From Lacinutrix sp. Bg11-31 (GTDB taxonomy: Bacteria; Bacteroidota; Bacteroidia; Flavobacteriales; Flavobacteriaceae): a stretch of DNA of 64,000 nucleotides. Below are positions 8,031 through 16,726 of the stretch, one piece after another. Within the stretch, counting starts at the first letter, position 1. Every line of letters begins with the position of its first letter. The position numbers and the translations under genes are program-made. Location of the stretch: contig NZ_CP025118.1 in assembly GCF_002831665.1 (NCBI RefSeq), forward strand, positions 1,240,001 through 1,304,000, given 5' to 3'. The notes below the pieces were generated by a model that was not told the DNA's origin, did no database searches, and was given only the letters and a program-made list of their open reading frames with translations.

Positions 8031-8142
8031 TGTATAAGAATAGTTGCGGTTTTGTGTGCGAGGATTTTCCGAAGGAAAATCAGATGTAGCAAAATTGCAA
8101 CGACCTTTGGTTAAGCATTAATGTAGCAATTATTTTTATACG
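8031..8142. repeat. Long palindromic element upstream of cmk, next to the HNH gene
   Basis: The outer arms TGTATAAGAATAGTTGC (8031-8047) and GCAATTATTTTTATACG (8126-8142) are inverted with 14 of 17 matches. In the middle, GATTTTCC-GAA-GGAAAATC (8063-8081) is a perfect hairpin. The right arm is followed by TTGTTACCTGTA, which has an inverted partner (TTACAGGTAA) at 8665-8674 beyond the HNH gene. Elements of this shape with the TATACGTTGTTA edge are familiar beside accessory genes in Bacteroidota. That recollection was not checked here. Confidence 0.65.
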
Positions 8143-8158
8143 TTGTTACCTGTAGTTT

Positions 8159-8650
8159 TCATCTTCCACCTTTCCCATAATTACATTTATCACAAAGTGT
8201 CTGTAGGTTTTCTCGTTTCGTTTTTCCACCTTTTGCTACTGGAATAATATGGTCAATATGCAGAGTTGCACCTTGTTTTATTCCTTTTCCACAACTTTGG
8301 CAAGTCCAATTGTCTCTTTTAAGAATCTCATATCTTAATCTAGGTTTGACGGTTCGATTATAAAGTCCTTTTTCATAGTCTTCGTGTTTTACATTTCCTA
8401 AATATTCAAATTGATGGTCAAATGAGACAGATATTGTTCGGGATTCAGAATTTTCTTTAAAGTTTAAGGTCAAACCATCTTCAAAGGTATAAAAGCAATG
8501 TTCTGATTTTATATTTTCATCATTATCTTCATATAATTCTGAAATTTCATTTGAAATAAATTCAGGGTCAATCCAGTCCACAACAAAATATTTTTTATCA
8601 ACCATTATTGCATCTCCAAGTTTTATTTCGTGCGCTTTTTTCGTTTTCAT
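8159..8650 (-). CDS. HNH endonuclease domain protein
   Basis: The C-terminal half (about residues 104-163) holds a classical HNH nuclease: RYEILKRDNWTCQSCGKGI, then LHIDHIIPVAKGGKT, then NLQTLCDKCNYGKG. The two C-x-x-C pairs bind the structural zinc, and I-D-H with the later N are the catalytic box. The N-terminal 100 residues are acidic and unfamiliar, with a KKYFVVDWIDPEF strand. The target is unknown, and a role as a standalone accessory nuclease, possibly defensive, is only an inference. It interrupts an otherwise housekeeping-type gene order (porQ to cmk) and has palindromic DNA on both sides. Confidence 0.85.
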   Translation of the reverse strand: MKTKKAHEIKLGDAIMVDKKYFVVDWIDPEFISNEISELYEDNDENIKSEHCFYTFEDGLTLNFKENSESRTISVSFDHQFEYLGNVKHEDYEKGLYNRTVKPRLRYEILKRDNWTCQSCGKGIKQGATLHIDHIIPVAKGGKTKRENLQTLCDKCNYGKGGR

Positions 8651-8675
8651 TCGGTGTTTTCAAATTACAGGTAAT

Positions 8676-8723
8676 GTTTCGTTGATATACAATCGTTTCA
8701 ATGTTTTATATCAGACGTTAAAC
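8676..8723. repeat. Bulged hairpin upstream of the HNH gene
   Basis: The left arm GTTTCGTTGATATA (8676-8689) pairs with TATATCAGACGTTAAAC (8707-8723) as three helices, GTTT/AAAC, CGT/ACG and TGATATA/TATATCA. They are separated by a 2-nt and a 1-nt bulge on the right arm. The loop is 17 nt. The shape recalls integron attC hairpins, but the core sites do not match well enough to call it one. Confidence 0.45.
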
Positions 8724-8761
8724 GAAGTTAGTTGATTTTTTTTGTAAAGTCAAGTAAATAA

Positions 8762-9781
8762 CTACCTCAAATCAATCTGTAACCCAAAGAAGTTAGAATT
8801 TGCAGCAGCAGTATATTTAGCATGAGTATAGCTAAAGCGCATTTTGTTAAGCTTTACTGAGAAACCAGCAGATAAGCCAGAGAAATTACGTTGGTCTTCG
8901 ATACGCAATTCTTCTGCACGTCTAAAATTATAACCTAAACGCACATTAAACCCTTTATTAGGAAACAGCTCTGCTCCTAGTATGGTGTGTCTTATTACTT
9001 GAGATAAAAAACCAACTTTTTCTTGTGCTTGGTTGCCTTCTAAATCTGTAGTGGCTCTAGCAGGATTAGGTTCTCCTATTGGCCATTGTTGTAAGTTCTC
9101 GAAAGTTAAATGCCAGCGTAATGGTACATTTTCTAAGGTTTGAGATAAACCTATATCTACTTCTAAAGGTAACGATTCTTGTCTCCCAGCATAGGTAGTG
9201 ATTTGTGTACCTAAGTTTCTAACCACTAAAGTACCTTGAAACTCTAAACGCTCGTCTCTATACATAAGTGCTAAATCTGTAGCAACACCAAACGAGTTGT
9301 ATTGTTCTAAGTTAGAATTTATAAGCTTTAAATTTGCTCCTACATAAAAATCGCTATAACCTACTTGAGCTGCGTAACCAATGGATAATGCAATTTCGGA
9401 ACCTGAGAACTCATTAGTTTCGTTTCCTTCTTCATCGTAACCTGCAAAATCGCCATAATTAACATAAGTAACTCCTGCATGGTATGTTTGCACACGTCTA
9501 TCTACAGTATATGCATAAGCTGCAGTACCATATTTAATACCACCTAAATAACTTGTGTAATTTAGTGCAAACTGGTTATCCATTTCTACATTAATAGCCG
9601 ATGGATTATAAATTGCTTGTGTAACATCCCAATCTACATTAGTTAAGACCTTACCACCTAAAGCGGCTTGCCTTGGCGAAGAAACTAAATTTAAAAATTG
9701 GTAAGTAGATTGTCCACCTAATTGCGCAAAGCAAAAGGTGCTAAATAAGATAAAACTAAAAGGGATAATTTTTTTAAGCAT
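8762..9781 (-). CDS. porQ: Type IX secretion system protein PorQ
   Basis: PorQ is an outer-membrane beta-barrel protein of the type IX secretion system, working with PorU and PorV at the surface attachment step. The signal peptide is at residues 1-19 (cleavage after FCFA), and the mature protein opens QLGGQSTYQFLNLVSSPRQA, the family's hallmark. SIGYAAQVGYSDFYVGANLK and the final aromatic KLNKMRFSYTHAKYTAA fit a FadL/PorV-type barrel. The length of 339 residues is normal. Neighbouring cmk is also found beside porQ in other Flavobacteria. A T9SS cargo protein is encoded at 51746. Confidence 0.9.
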   Translation of the reverse strand: MLKKIIPFSFILFSTFCFAQLGGQSTYQFLNLVSSPRQAALGGKVLTNVDWDVTQAIYNPSAINVEMDNQFALNYTSYLGGIKYGTAAYAYTVDRRVQTYHAGVTYVNYGDFAGYDEEGNETNEFSGSEIALSIGYAAQVGYSDFYVGANLKLINSNLEQYNSFGVATDLALMYRDERLEFQGTLVVRNLGTQITTYAGRQESLPLEVDIGLSQTLENVPLRWHLTFENLQQWPIGEPNPARATTDLEGNQAQEKVGFLSQVIRHTILGAELFPNKGFNVRLGYNFRRAEELRIEDQRNFSGLSAGFSVKLNKMRFSYTHAKYTAAANSNFFGLQIDLR

Positions 9782-9830
9782 AAAGTGGCAAAAGTAACTA
9801 AATCTATCTTAAAACGTAGCGTTGTCTTTT

Positions 9831-10337
9831 TTATTTTAATTTAAGCTCTTGACCTATACTAATAATGTTACTTTCTAAATTATTTAGTTGCTTTAATTCT
9901 TTAACCGAAAGATTAGCATCTCTTGCAATTTGATACAGTGTATTTCCTTTTTCTACAGTATACAGAGCGTTTTCGTTGATTTCTGCAGAAGCATTATAGC
10001 CAATTTTAAGTTCTTGATTTACACTTAATACATTAGTCTCTAAATTATTTAAACTTTTTATTTGAGCCATACTAATTTCATACTTCTTAGAAATAGAATA
10101 CAACGTTTCTCCTTTACTTACTATGTGAGTAGCTCCATCTGCTACACTAGAACTAGATGGTGTAGTATTAGAATTATTTGAAGTGTAATTACTAGGTGCA
10201 CCATTTGTAAAAGTAAAAACACCGGTTGTGGTATTCATTTTAGCAGGTTTACCATCCATAATGACATCTACTATATTTTCTTGAGAAAACGCACTAATAC
10301 TTAATAGACACATAAGTGCCAGAATTATTTTATTCAT
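9831..10337 (-). CDS. Exported protein with two LysM domains
   Basis: A signal peptide covers residues 1-18 (LSISAFSQ end). A short motif, DGKPAKMNTTTGVFTF, follows at about residues 27-42. Then come a Ser/Thr/Asn-rich linker and two LysM domains, about 72-113 (HIVSKGETLYSISKKYEIS) and 126-168 (YTVEKGNTLYQIARDANLS). LysM domains bind peptidoglycan or chitin, so the protein probably sits on the periplasmic wall. It is 10 bp downstream of the larger LysM gene and shares the N-terminal motif with it, so the two are paralogs in one unit behind lon. Confidence 0.85.
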   Translation of the reverse strand: MNKIILALMCLLSISAFSQENIVDVIMDGKPAKMNTTTGVFTFTNGAPSNYTSNNSNTTPSSSSVADGATHIVSKGETLYSISKKYEISMAQIKSLNNLETNVLSVNQELKIGYNASAEINENALYTVEKGNTLYQIARDANLSVKELKQLNNLESNIISIGQELKLK

Positions 10338-10347
10338 TTAAATTGAA

Positions 10348-11625
10348 TTATTTTTTAGGAGTCACTTTTAATTTCTGACCAATATCAAGGTTATTGTTCT
10401 TTAAGCTGTTCAGCTTTTTTATAGCATCTACAGTCATACCATGTTTATTAGCAATAGACCATAAAGAGTTACCTTTAACTACAGTGTAATACGTAGCTTC
10501 TGTTTTCTTTTCTTCGGAATCACTCTTGGAAGCGACTTCCTTTTCTTCGGCTAATACTTCTTCTTTAGCAACCTCAACTTTTTTCTCCGTTTTTCTAACT
10601 GAAGCTATTGCTTCTTTTGCTTTTTCAGCAGTAGATTCATCAGCTTTTGGCTTGTTTTCGAAAACCATAACTTTTCTTCCACTAGCAGTTTCTTCTATTT
10701 CTGCATCAGGATTAGCTTCTTTTATTTTCGCAATGGCTTTAACCTCTGCTATATTAGACTTATTAGCTACAACAGAAACATTTTTTGTTTCTTTTACTGT
10801 AACTTTTACTTCCTCTACAACTTCTGTAATAACTTCCTTTGTAGGCTCTTCTTCGTCTAATTCTGCTTCTAAGGCTTGCATTTCTGCTTTCAGTCTTGCT
10901 AGTTTATCTTTTTTAGATTCAACTTTCACTACTGCCCTTGGTGTTTCAACTACAACAATCTCTTCTTTTGTCTCTGTTTTCGCCTCTGTAACCTCAGCTT
11001 TAATAGCTCTAGAAAGATCATCTAAAGACTCTTCTTCCTCTACTGCATCATCAGTATTATCTAATCCAAAAATAGGATTCTTAACACTTGTTTCTGCTTT
11101 ATATACAGTAGCCGAAGGTTTCTCTTCAGTCTTCTTAGTCTCTATAACTTTACTCTCTATTTCTGCCACTGAAGGTGGAGCTGCAAACTGTCCAGGAGAT
11201 TCACCTGGACGAAGTTTAGCTATAATTTGTTCTTCTCCTGCATAACTAATAACTGGACTACTGGATTTAACCAGTACTTTTTTTACAATTTTAAGTTTAC
11301 TTCCAATCTTTAAGTTTGAAGTTGCTACTTTATTATGCATTTTAAGTTCTGAAACAGTAATACCGTTTTTCTTGGCTACAGCAGATAATGTTTCGCCTTT
11401 TTTAATGGTGTGGCTAGAAATATCTGTGTAAACAACTCCACTTGCAGTGGTTCTTAATTGAGCTGGATCTGTTTTTGCATGCTCACGAAAGGTAAATTCT
11501 CCTGTTTTAGTAGACATAAATGCCTCTTTTCCTTCTACGTTAATAGGAAGAAATTCTTCATCAGTTTCTTGAGCAAAAACTCCTAATGATAATAAACTGA
11601 ATAAACCAATTGCAATTGCTTTCAT
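10348..11625 (-). CDS. Large exported LysM protein with charged central region
   Basis: A signal peptide ends near residue 18 (LLSLGVFAQ). The motif EGKEAFMSTKTGEFTF follows (about 31-46), then LysM 1 at about 71-115 (HTIKKGETLSAVAKKNGIT). Residues 180-370 are a long Glu/Lys/Ala-rich stretch with coiled-coil character, and a C-terminal LysM 2 runs about 380-423 (YYTVVKGNSLWSIANKHGMT). It likely spans between two points on peptidoglycan. It starts 2 bp after the lon stop codon, so it is probably translated from the lon transcript. No enzymatic domain is visible. Confidence 0.85.
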   Translation of the reverse strand: MKAIAIGLFSLLSLGVFAQETDEEFLPINVEGKEAFMSTKTGEFTFREHAKTDPAQLRTTASGVVYTDISSHTIKKGETLSAVAKKNGITVSELKMHNKVATSNLKIGSKLKIVKKVLVKSSSPVISYAGEEQIIAKLRPGESPGQFAAPPSVAEIESKVIETKKTEEKPSATVYKAETSVKNPIFGLDNTDDAVEEEESLDDLSRAIKAEVTEAKTETKEEIVVVETPRAVVKVESKKDKLARLKAEMQALEAELDEEEPTKEVITEVVEEVKVTVKETKNVSVVANKSNIAEVKAIAKIKEANPDAEIEETASGRKVMVFENKPKADESTAEKAKEAIASVRKTEKKVEVAKEEVLAEEKEVASKSDSEEKKTEATYYTVVKGNSLWSIANKHGMTVDAIKKLNSLKNNNLDIGQKLKVTPKK

Positions 11626-11627
11626 TT

Positions 11628-14075
11628 TTATAATTTTTTAGCGTTTTTTACTTTCTGCTTTGTAATAGCATATTTTACTACATCTTTCATATCTGTAACA
11701 TAATGAAACGTTAAGCCTTTTAAGTAATCTTGCTTAATTTCGGCAATGTCTCTTCTATTGTCTTCACAAAGTAATATTTCTTTAATTCTTGCACGTTTTG
11801 CAGCCAAAATCTTTTCTTTTATTCCACCAACTGGTAAAACTTTCCCACGAAGTGTAATTTCTCCAGTCATTGCCAGACTCTTTTTTACTTTACGTTGTGT
11901 AAATAAAGATACTAAAGAAGTTAACATAGTAACTCCTGCACTTGGACCATCTTTAGGTGTTGCTCCTTCTGGCACGTGAATATGTACATTATATTTATCG
12001 AAAATATCTGGATTAATATCAAATTCTTCCGCGTTAGCTTTTATATACTCCATAGCTATGGTTGCAGACTCTTTCATTACTTTACCTAAATTTCCTGTAA
12101 TAGACATTACACCTTTCCCTTTAGATAAAATAGATTCTATAAACAATATATCACCTCCTACTCTAGTCCATGCTAAACCAGTTACTACTCCAGCAACATC
12201 GTTATTTTCGTATTTATCGCGTTCTAATTTTGGTCCTCCTAAAACTTTTATAACCGTCTCATTAGTTACTTTAAGGTCGTACTCTTCTTCCATTGCAATA
12301 TTCATGGCAGCATAACGCACCATTTTTGCAATTTGTTTTTCTAAGCTTCTTACTCCAGATTCTCTTGTGTAGCCTTCTACTATTTTTTCCATTTGTGGCT
12401 TGCCAAGCTTTAAATGTTTATCCTCTAAACCATGCTCTTTAAGTTGTTTTGGTAGTAAGTGACGTTTACCAATCTCTACTTTCTCTTCAATAGTATAACC
12501 TGTAACATTTATAATCTCCATTCTATCTCTTAGTGCAGGTTGTATGTTTCCTAAACTATTAGATGTTGCTATAAATAAAACCTTAGACAGGTCGTAACCC
12601 ATTTCTAAGAAATTATCATGAAACTCGCTATTTTGTTCAGGATCTAAAACCTCTAATAAAGCTGAAGATGGGTCTCCTTGGTTTGAATTAGATAATTTAT
12701 CGATCTCATCTAATACAAACACAGGATTAGATGTTCCTGCCTTTTTTAAAGACTGTATAATACGTCCTGGCATTGCGCCAATATATGTTTTACGGTGCCC
12801 TCTAATTTCGGCTTCGTCTCTTAAACCACCTAAAGACACACGAACATATTCGCGACCTAAAGCCTCTGCAATAGATTTTCCTAAAGATGTTTTACCAACT
12901 CCTGGAGGTCCATAAAGACAAAGAATAGGCGATTTCATATCGTTACGTAATTTTAATACTGCTAAGTATTCTATAATACGTTTTTTAACATCGTCTAAAC
13001 CATAATGATCTCTATCTAATATCTTTTTAGCGCGTTTAAGATCGAATTTATCTTTACTAAATTCATTCCAAGGTAAATCTAGAAACAAGTCTAAATAGTT
13101 ACGTTGTATTGAGTATTCTGCAACTTGCGGGTTCATGCGTTGCATTTTAGATAATTCCTTTTCAAAATGCTCTTTTACATTATCGTCCCACTTTTTACCC
13201 TTAGCACGCGTTTTCATTTCTTCCATCTCCTCTGCATTGCCACCTCCAAGTTCTTCTTGGATGGTTTTCATTTGCTGATTTAAGAAATACTCACGTTGCT
13301 GCTGGTTCATATCGCTTTGAACCTTTGATTGGATATCGTTTTTTAACTCCAATTTCTGAAGTTCGATATTCATAAACTTTAAAGTTTCTAAAGCACGTTC
13401 TTTAAGATCGTTTATCTCTAAAAGCTTTTGTTTATCTTCTACAGGAAGATTCATGTTAGACGATACAAAGTTTATTAAAAACGAATCGCTTTCAATATTC
13501 TGAATAGCAAAAGAAGCTTCACTAGGAATATTTGGGCTGTCTTTTATAATTTGAAGCGCTAATTCTTTTATAGAATCTGTAATCGCTTTAAACTCTTTAT
13601 TCTTTTTTGCTGGCTTTGCTTCTGGTACTTCTCTTACTGTAGCATTAATATAAGGCTCTTCTGTAATAACCTCTGCAACACTAAAACGTTTTTTACCTTG
13701 AATAATAACTGTTGTGTTACCATCTGGCATTTTAAGTACTTTAAGAATACGTGCAACTGTACCAACGAAATGTATATCTCCTGCTTTTGGATCTTCTACT
13801 GCTTCGTCCTTTTGCGACACTACACCAATAACTTTGTTACCTTTATTAGCATCGTCTATTAATTTAATACTCTTATCTCGTCCTGCTGTAATTGGTATTA
13901 CAACACCAGGAAATAAAACAGTATTACGCAACGATAAAATTGGCAATGTTTCTGGTAACTCTTCTTTGTTTATTTTCTCTTCGTCTTCTGGTGTCATTAA
14001 TGGAATTAACTCTGAATTCTCATCAAAATCCTGCAATGACAAACTGTCTAGACTAATAAAATTAGATTTCTTCAT
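11628..14075 (-). CDS. lon: ATP-dependent endopeptidase La
   Basis: Lon degrades misfolded and specific regulatory proteins in the cytosol. Its 815 residues show the N-terminal LAN domain (about 45-240, [20 protein letters not shown]), the AAA+ module with P-loop [16 protein letters not shown] (about 389-404) and Walker [12 protein letters not shown], and the C-terminal serine-lysine protease. The catalytic Ser712 is in GPSAGVTM, and the lysine dyad partner is Lys755 in [12 protein letters not shown], 43 residues on as in E. coli. It leads the run lon - LysM - LysM - porQ. The 329-bp gap upstream to the sigma gene holds no other gene that I can see. Confidence 0.97.
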   Translation of the reverse strand: MKKSNFISLDSLSLQDFDENSELIPLMTPEDEEKINKEELPETLPILSLRNTVLFPGVVIPITAGRDKSIKLIDDANKGNKVIGVVSQKDEAVEDPKAGDIHFVGTVARILKVLKMPDGNTTVIIQGKKRFSVAEVITEEPYINATVREVPEAKPAKKNKEFKAITDSIKELALQIIKDSPNIPSEASFAIQNIESDSFLINFVSSNMNLPVEDKQKLLEINDLKERALETLKFMNIELQKLELKNDIQSKVQSDMNQQQREYFLNQQMKTIQEELGGGNAEEMEEMKTRAKGKKWDDNVKEHFEKELSKMQRMNPQVAEYSIQRNYLDLFLDLPWNEFSKDKFDLKRAKKILDRDHYGLDDVKKRIIEYLAVLKLRNDMKSPILCLYGPPGVGKTSLGKSIAEALGREYVRVSLGGLRDEAEIRGHRKTYIGAMPGRIIQSLKKAGTSNPVFVLDEIDKLSNSNQGDPSSALLEVLDPEQNSEFHDNFLEMGYDLSKVLFIATSNSLGNIQPALRDRMEIINVTGYTIEEKVEIGKRHLLPKQLKEHGLEDKHLKLGKPQMEKIVEGYTRESGVRSLEKQIAKMVRYAAMNIAMEEEYDLKVTNETVIKVLGGPKLERDKYENNDVAGVVTGLAWTRVGGDILFIESILSKGKGVMSITGNLGKVMKESATIAMEYIKANAEEFDINPDIFDKYNVHIHVPEGATPKDGPSAGVTMLTSLVSLFTQRKVKKSLAMTGEITLRGKVLPVGGIKEKILAAKRARIKEILLCEDNRRDIAEIKQDYLKGLTFHYVTDMKDVVKYAITKQKVKNAKKL

Positions 14076-14377
14076 ATGTATATTTACGTCATTATGTCAC
14101 CAAATAGTAATAGGTTAATAATGCTTTTTTTATAAAATTAGTACTTAAAACAACTAAACACATTGATTATTAGCGCGTTAAAAACAATCTAGTATTTGTA
14201 TTTGTTAGTAAAACTTCAATTAATATGCCAATCTCTTTTAGTTAATAGTTTTACTTACTCTTGTGCGCTTACTATAATAGTAACCCGCTCTTCTTTTTAA
14301 TAATAACCTGTCAGCTTACCGTTTTAGAAAATTTTTAAATAAATTTTTATAAAACTGTAACAAACTCATTTAACTTA

Positions 14378-14385
14378 TATCTTTA
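14378..14385 (+). promoter_or_regulatory. Possible -7 element for the ECF sigma gene
   Basis: TATCTTTA is one base off the Bacteroidota TAnnTTTG element and lies 20 bp before the TTG start codon at 14405. No convincing -33 element is visible. Confidence 0.3.
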
Positions 14386-14404
14386 CTACAACAAACCATT
14401 AGAA

Positions 14405-14962
14405 TTGACATTAACCAACCACAATATCGAACAGCTCGTGGAGCTTTGTAAAACCGACAACCAATTCGCGCAATTGGAACTGTACAATAGGTACTACAAA
14501 GCCATGTACAACACTGCCTACCGTATTGTAAAAAATAGTTTTGAAGCCGAAGATGTTATGCAAGACGCTTTTTTATTAGCGTTTTCAAAACTAGATACTT
14601 TAAAAGAGATTAAAACCTTTGGAGCTTGGCTTAAACGTATAGTAATTAACAGAAGTATTTACCACTATAATAAGAGCACTAAGTTTAATGAAGTACCTCT
14701 AGACGATGTACTTTATAAAGTTGAAGATACAGATGGAATTACAGAAGATTACGAGTTTACTAACATACAAGCTAAACAAGTAATGGAAACCATGAAAACC
14801 TTAAAAGAGAATTACCGTATGGCCTTAACGCTTCATTTAATAGAAGGCTTTGATTACGATGAGATAAGCGATATTATGAGAATATCGAGCGCTAATTGTC
14901 GTACAACCATTTCAAGAGCAAAAGAAAGTTTAAGAAAAAAAATGCAAGCCTTAGTTGGCTAA
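14405..14962 (+). CDS. ECF-type RNA polymerase sigma factor
   Basis: This is an extracytoplasmic-function sigma factor of the sigma-70 family with 185 residues. Region 2 is at about 25-90 (YNRYYKAMYNTAYRIVKNSF, DVMQDAFLLAFSKLDTL) and region 4 at about 125-180 with the helix-turn-helix GFDYDEISDIMRISSANCRT. It redirects RNA polymerase to a set of envelope or stress promoters. The start is a TTG, since no ATG lies before the conserved region. The N-terminal MTLTNHNIEQLVELCKTDN is what homologs show. A probable anti-sigma gene follows after 85 bp, then two exported-protein genes, so the four probably form one autoregulated unit. Confidence 0.93.
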   Translation: MTLTNHNIEQLVELCKTDNQFAQLELYNRYYKAMYNTAYRIVKNSFEAEDVMQDAFLLAFSKLDTLKEIKTFGAWLKRIVINRSIYHYNKSTKFNEVPLDDVLYKVEDTDGITEDYEFTNIQAKQVMETMKTLKENYRMALTLHLIEGFDYDEISDIMRISSANCRTTISRAKESLRKKMQALVG

Positions 14963-15047
14963 ATCATAAGTGTAATACTAAGAATAATCGAAGTATTATT
15001 AATAAGAAATAATTAAAAGATTAACGCTTTCGCGGAAACACTAAAAG

Positions 15048-15614
15048 ATGAAAAACGATAACATAAATCAGCTTTTCGAAAAAATCCAACATGATTTTGA
15101 TGTTGAAGTGCCAAACCATGGTCACGAAAATAGATTTTTAGAAAAATTAAAAGCACAACAGCAATCGCAAGATGTTGTTGTAACAAAAACAAATAGAAAT
15201 TTATGGAAACCTTTTTTAGGTGTTGCAGCTTCTATAGTATTGCTAATAACATTGACTTTTAGTTTTAATGCAGAAACAGAAACTCAAGATTTAGCAAGCG
15301 TATCTCCAGAAATGGCAAATACCCAAAATTTCTTCACCTCTGTTATTGCTGAAGAATTAGAAAAAATTAATAGCGAGCGTACTCCAGAAACCGAAGCACT
15401 TATTGAAGATGCCATGACGCAAATGGAAACATTAGAAACACAATACAAACAATTAAAATTAGACTTAAAAGAAAGCGGAAACGATAAGCGTGTAATCCAT
15501 GCCATGATCGATAATTTTGGAAATAGAATTAACATTCTAAAATCTGTATTAGAAAACATAGAAGGTATAAAAACATTTAAACAAAACAACAATGAAACAA
15601 GTACAACAATATAA
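15048..15614 (+). CDS. Probable anti-sigma membrane protein
   Basis: This is a 188-residue single-pass protein. The N-terminal cytosolic part is about 48 residues (INQLFEKIQHDFDVEVPNHG), with one membrane helix at about 49-67 (PFLGVAASIVLLITLTFSF) and a periplasmic part rich in helix-forming and acidic residues (about 70-188). This is the layout of an anti-sigma factor that holds a sigma factor at the membrane. The assignment rests on that topology and on its place next to the ECF sigma gene. The C-terminal coiled-coil pattern (TQMETLETQYKQLKLDLKES) is not a known sensor domain. It overlaps the next gene by 23 bp. Confidence 0.75.
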   Translation: MKNDNINQLFEKIQHDFDVEVPNHGHENRFLEKLKAQQQSQDVVVTKTNRNLWKPFLGVAASIVLLITLTFSFNAETETQDLASVSPEMANTQNFFTSVIAEELEKINSERTPETEALIEDAMTQMETLETQYKQLKLDLKESGNDKRVIHAMIDNFGNRINILKSVLENIEGIKTFKQNNNETSTTI

Positions 15615-16689
15615 GTTATTCACCATTTTACTCCTACTACCTCTAGTATTATTTGCAAGTAACAGCAATGATAAAGATGGTAAATACAAAAAGGAAAAAA
15701 CCATTACAAAAACATTTAATGTTAATGATAATGCGACTCTAAAAGTAGACAATAGCTACGGAAATTTAGATATCGTGACTTGGGACGGTAATACTATAGA
15801 TTTTGAAATAGTAATCACTACAACTGGTAATGATGAAGAAAAAGTACAACAAAAATTAGATGGTATTACAGTAGATTTCTCTGGATCTCAAGATTTAGTT
15901 ACTGCTATTACAAAGTTTAGTAAAAATAAGAGTAAATCTTGGTGGAGCTGGACAGATAGTAATACTGTGCAAATGAAAATTAATTACATTATTAAAATAC
16001 CAATTACCAATAATGTTAACCTTAGTAATGATTATGGAAATATTAATATAGGAAAACTTGAAGGTCGTGCAGAATTAAATTGCGACTATGGTAAAATTAC
16101 TACTAAAGAATTAATGGCAGATAATAATCTTATTAGTTTCGATTACTCTAACAACTGTTATTTCGAGTTTATAAAAAGCGGTAAAATTGATGCAGATTAT
16201 AGTGGGTTTACTGTCTCTAAAGCTAATACTCTTGAAATTATTGCAGACTACACAAAGTCTAAAGTGGAAGTTGCCGAAAATGTAACCTACAATTGCGATT
16301 ATGGAGGCATTACTATAGACAAAGTAAATAACCTTAAAGGTAATGGTGACTATTTAACCGTTTTAATTGGTGATGTATATAAAAACTTAGATATCACTGC
16401 AGATTATGGTTCTATTAAAATAACCAAACTGCAAAAGAGCTTAAAAAACGTTTCTATAGATAGCGATTATGTAGGTATAAAAATTGGTTACGATCCACTA
16501 TTAGCTTTCGATTTTGATATAGAATTAGAATATGGTTCTTTAAAAGATAGTGACGATAGTTTCAACTTTGTTAAAAAACGAGTAGAATCTTCAGACCGCT
16601 ATTATACTGGCTACCATAACACACAAAACTCTGGAAGTTTAGTAAAGGTAAATTCAGAATATGGTAGTGTCACTTTTTATCAGAATTAA
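15592..16689 (+). CDS. Exported repetitive beta-structured protein (DUF4097-like)
   Basis: After a signal peptide (1-22, LLLLPLVLFASN) the 365-residue protein carries about ten repeats of a short D/E/S-Y-G-x-I pattern, every 15-25 residues: NSYGNLDI, NDYGNINI, CDYGKITT, CDYGGITI, ADYGSIKI, LEYGSLKD and SEYGSVTF, with degenerate copies between. The spacing suggests a right-handed parallel beta-solenoid on the cell surface or in the periplasm. It resembles adhesin-type DUF4097/GIN families. The gene overlaps the anti-sigma gene and precedes a GIN-domain gene of similar architecture. The ATG at 15592 gives an intact signal peptide. Function is unknown. Confidence 0.75.
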   Translation: MKQVQQYKLFTILLLLPLVLFASNSNDKDGKYKKEKTITKTFNVNDNATLKVDNSYGNLDIVTWDGNTIDFEIVITTTGNDEEKVQQKLDGITVDFSGSQDLVTAITKFSKNKSKSWWSWTDSNTVQMKINYIIKIPITNNVNLSNDYGNINIGKLEGRAELNCDYGKITTKELMADNNLISFDYSNNCYFEFIKSGKIDADYSGFTVSKANTLEIIADYTKSKVEVAENVTYNCDYGGITIDKVNNLKGNGDYLTVLIGDVYKNLDITADYGSIKITKLQKSLKNVSIDSDYVGIKIGYDPLLAFDFDIELEYGSLKDSDDSFNFVKKRVESSDRYYTGYHNTQNSGSLVKVNSEYGSVTFYQN

Positions 16690-16726
16690 AAAAAATCAAT
16701 CAAAATAATCATTAAAAAAAACAATC

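Noticed and set aside
10526..11245. A 239-codon open frame on the plus strand opposite the large LysM gene
   Set aside because: It is rich in Ser, Phe and Thr with no conserved motif, and lies entirely inside a gene with a signal peptide and two clear LysM domains. It is a shadow frame caused by the Lys/Glu-rich coding on the other strand.
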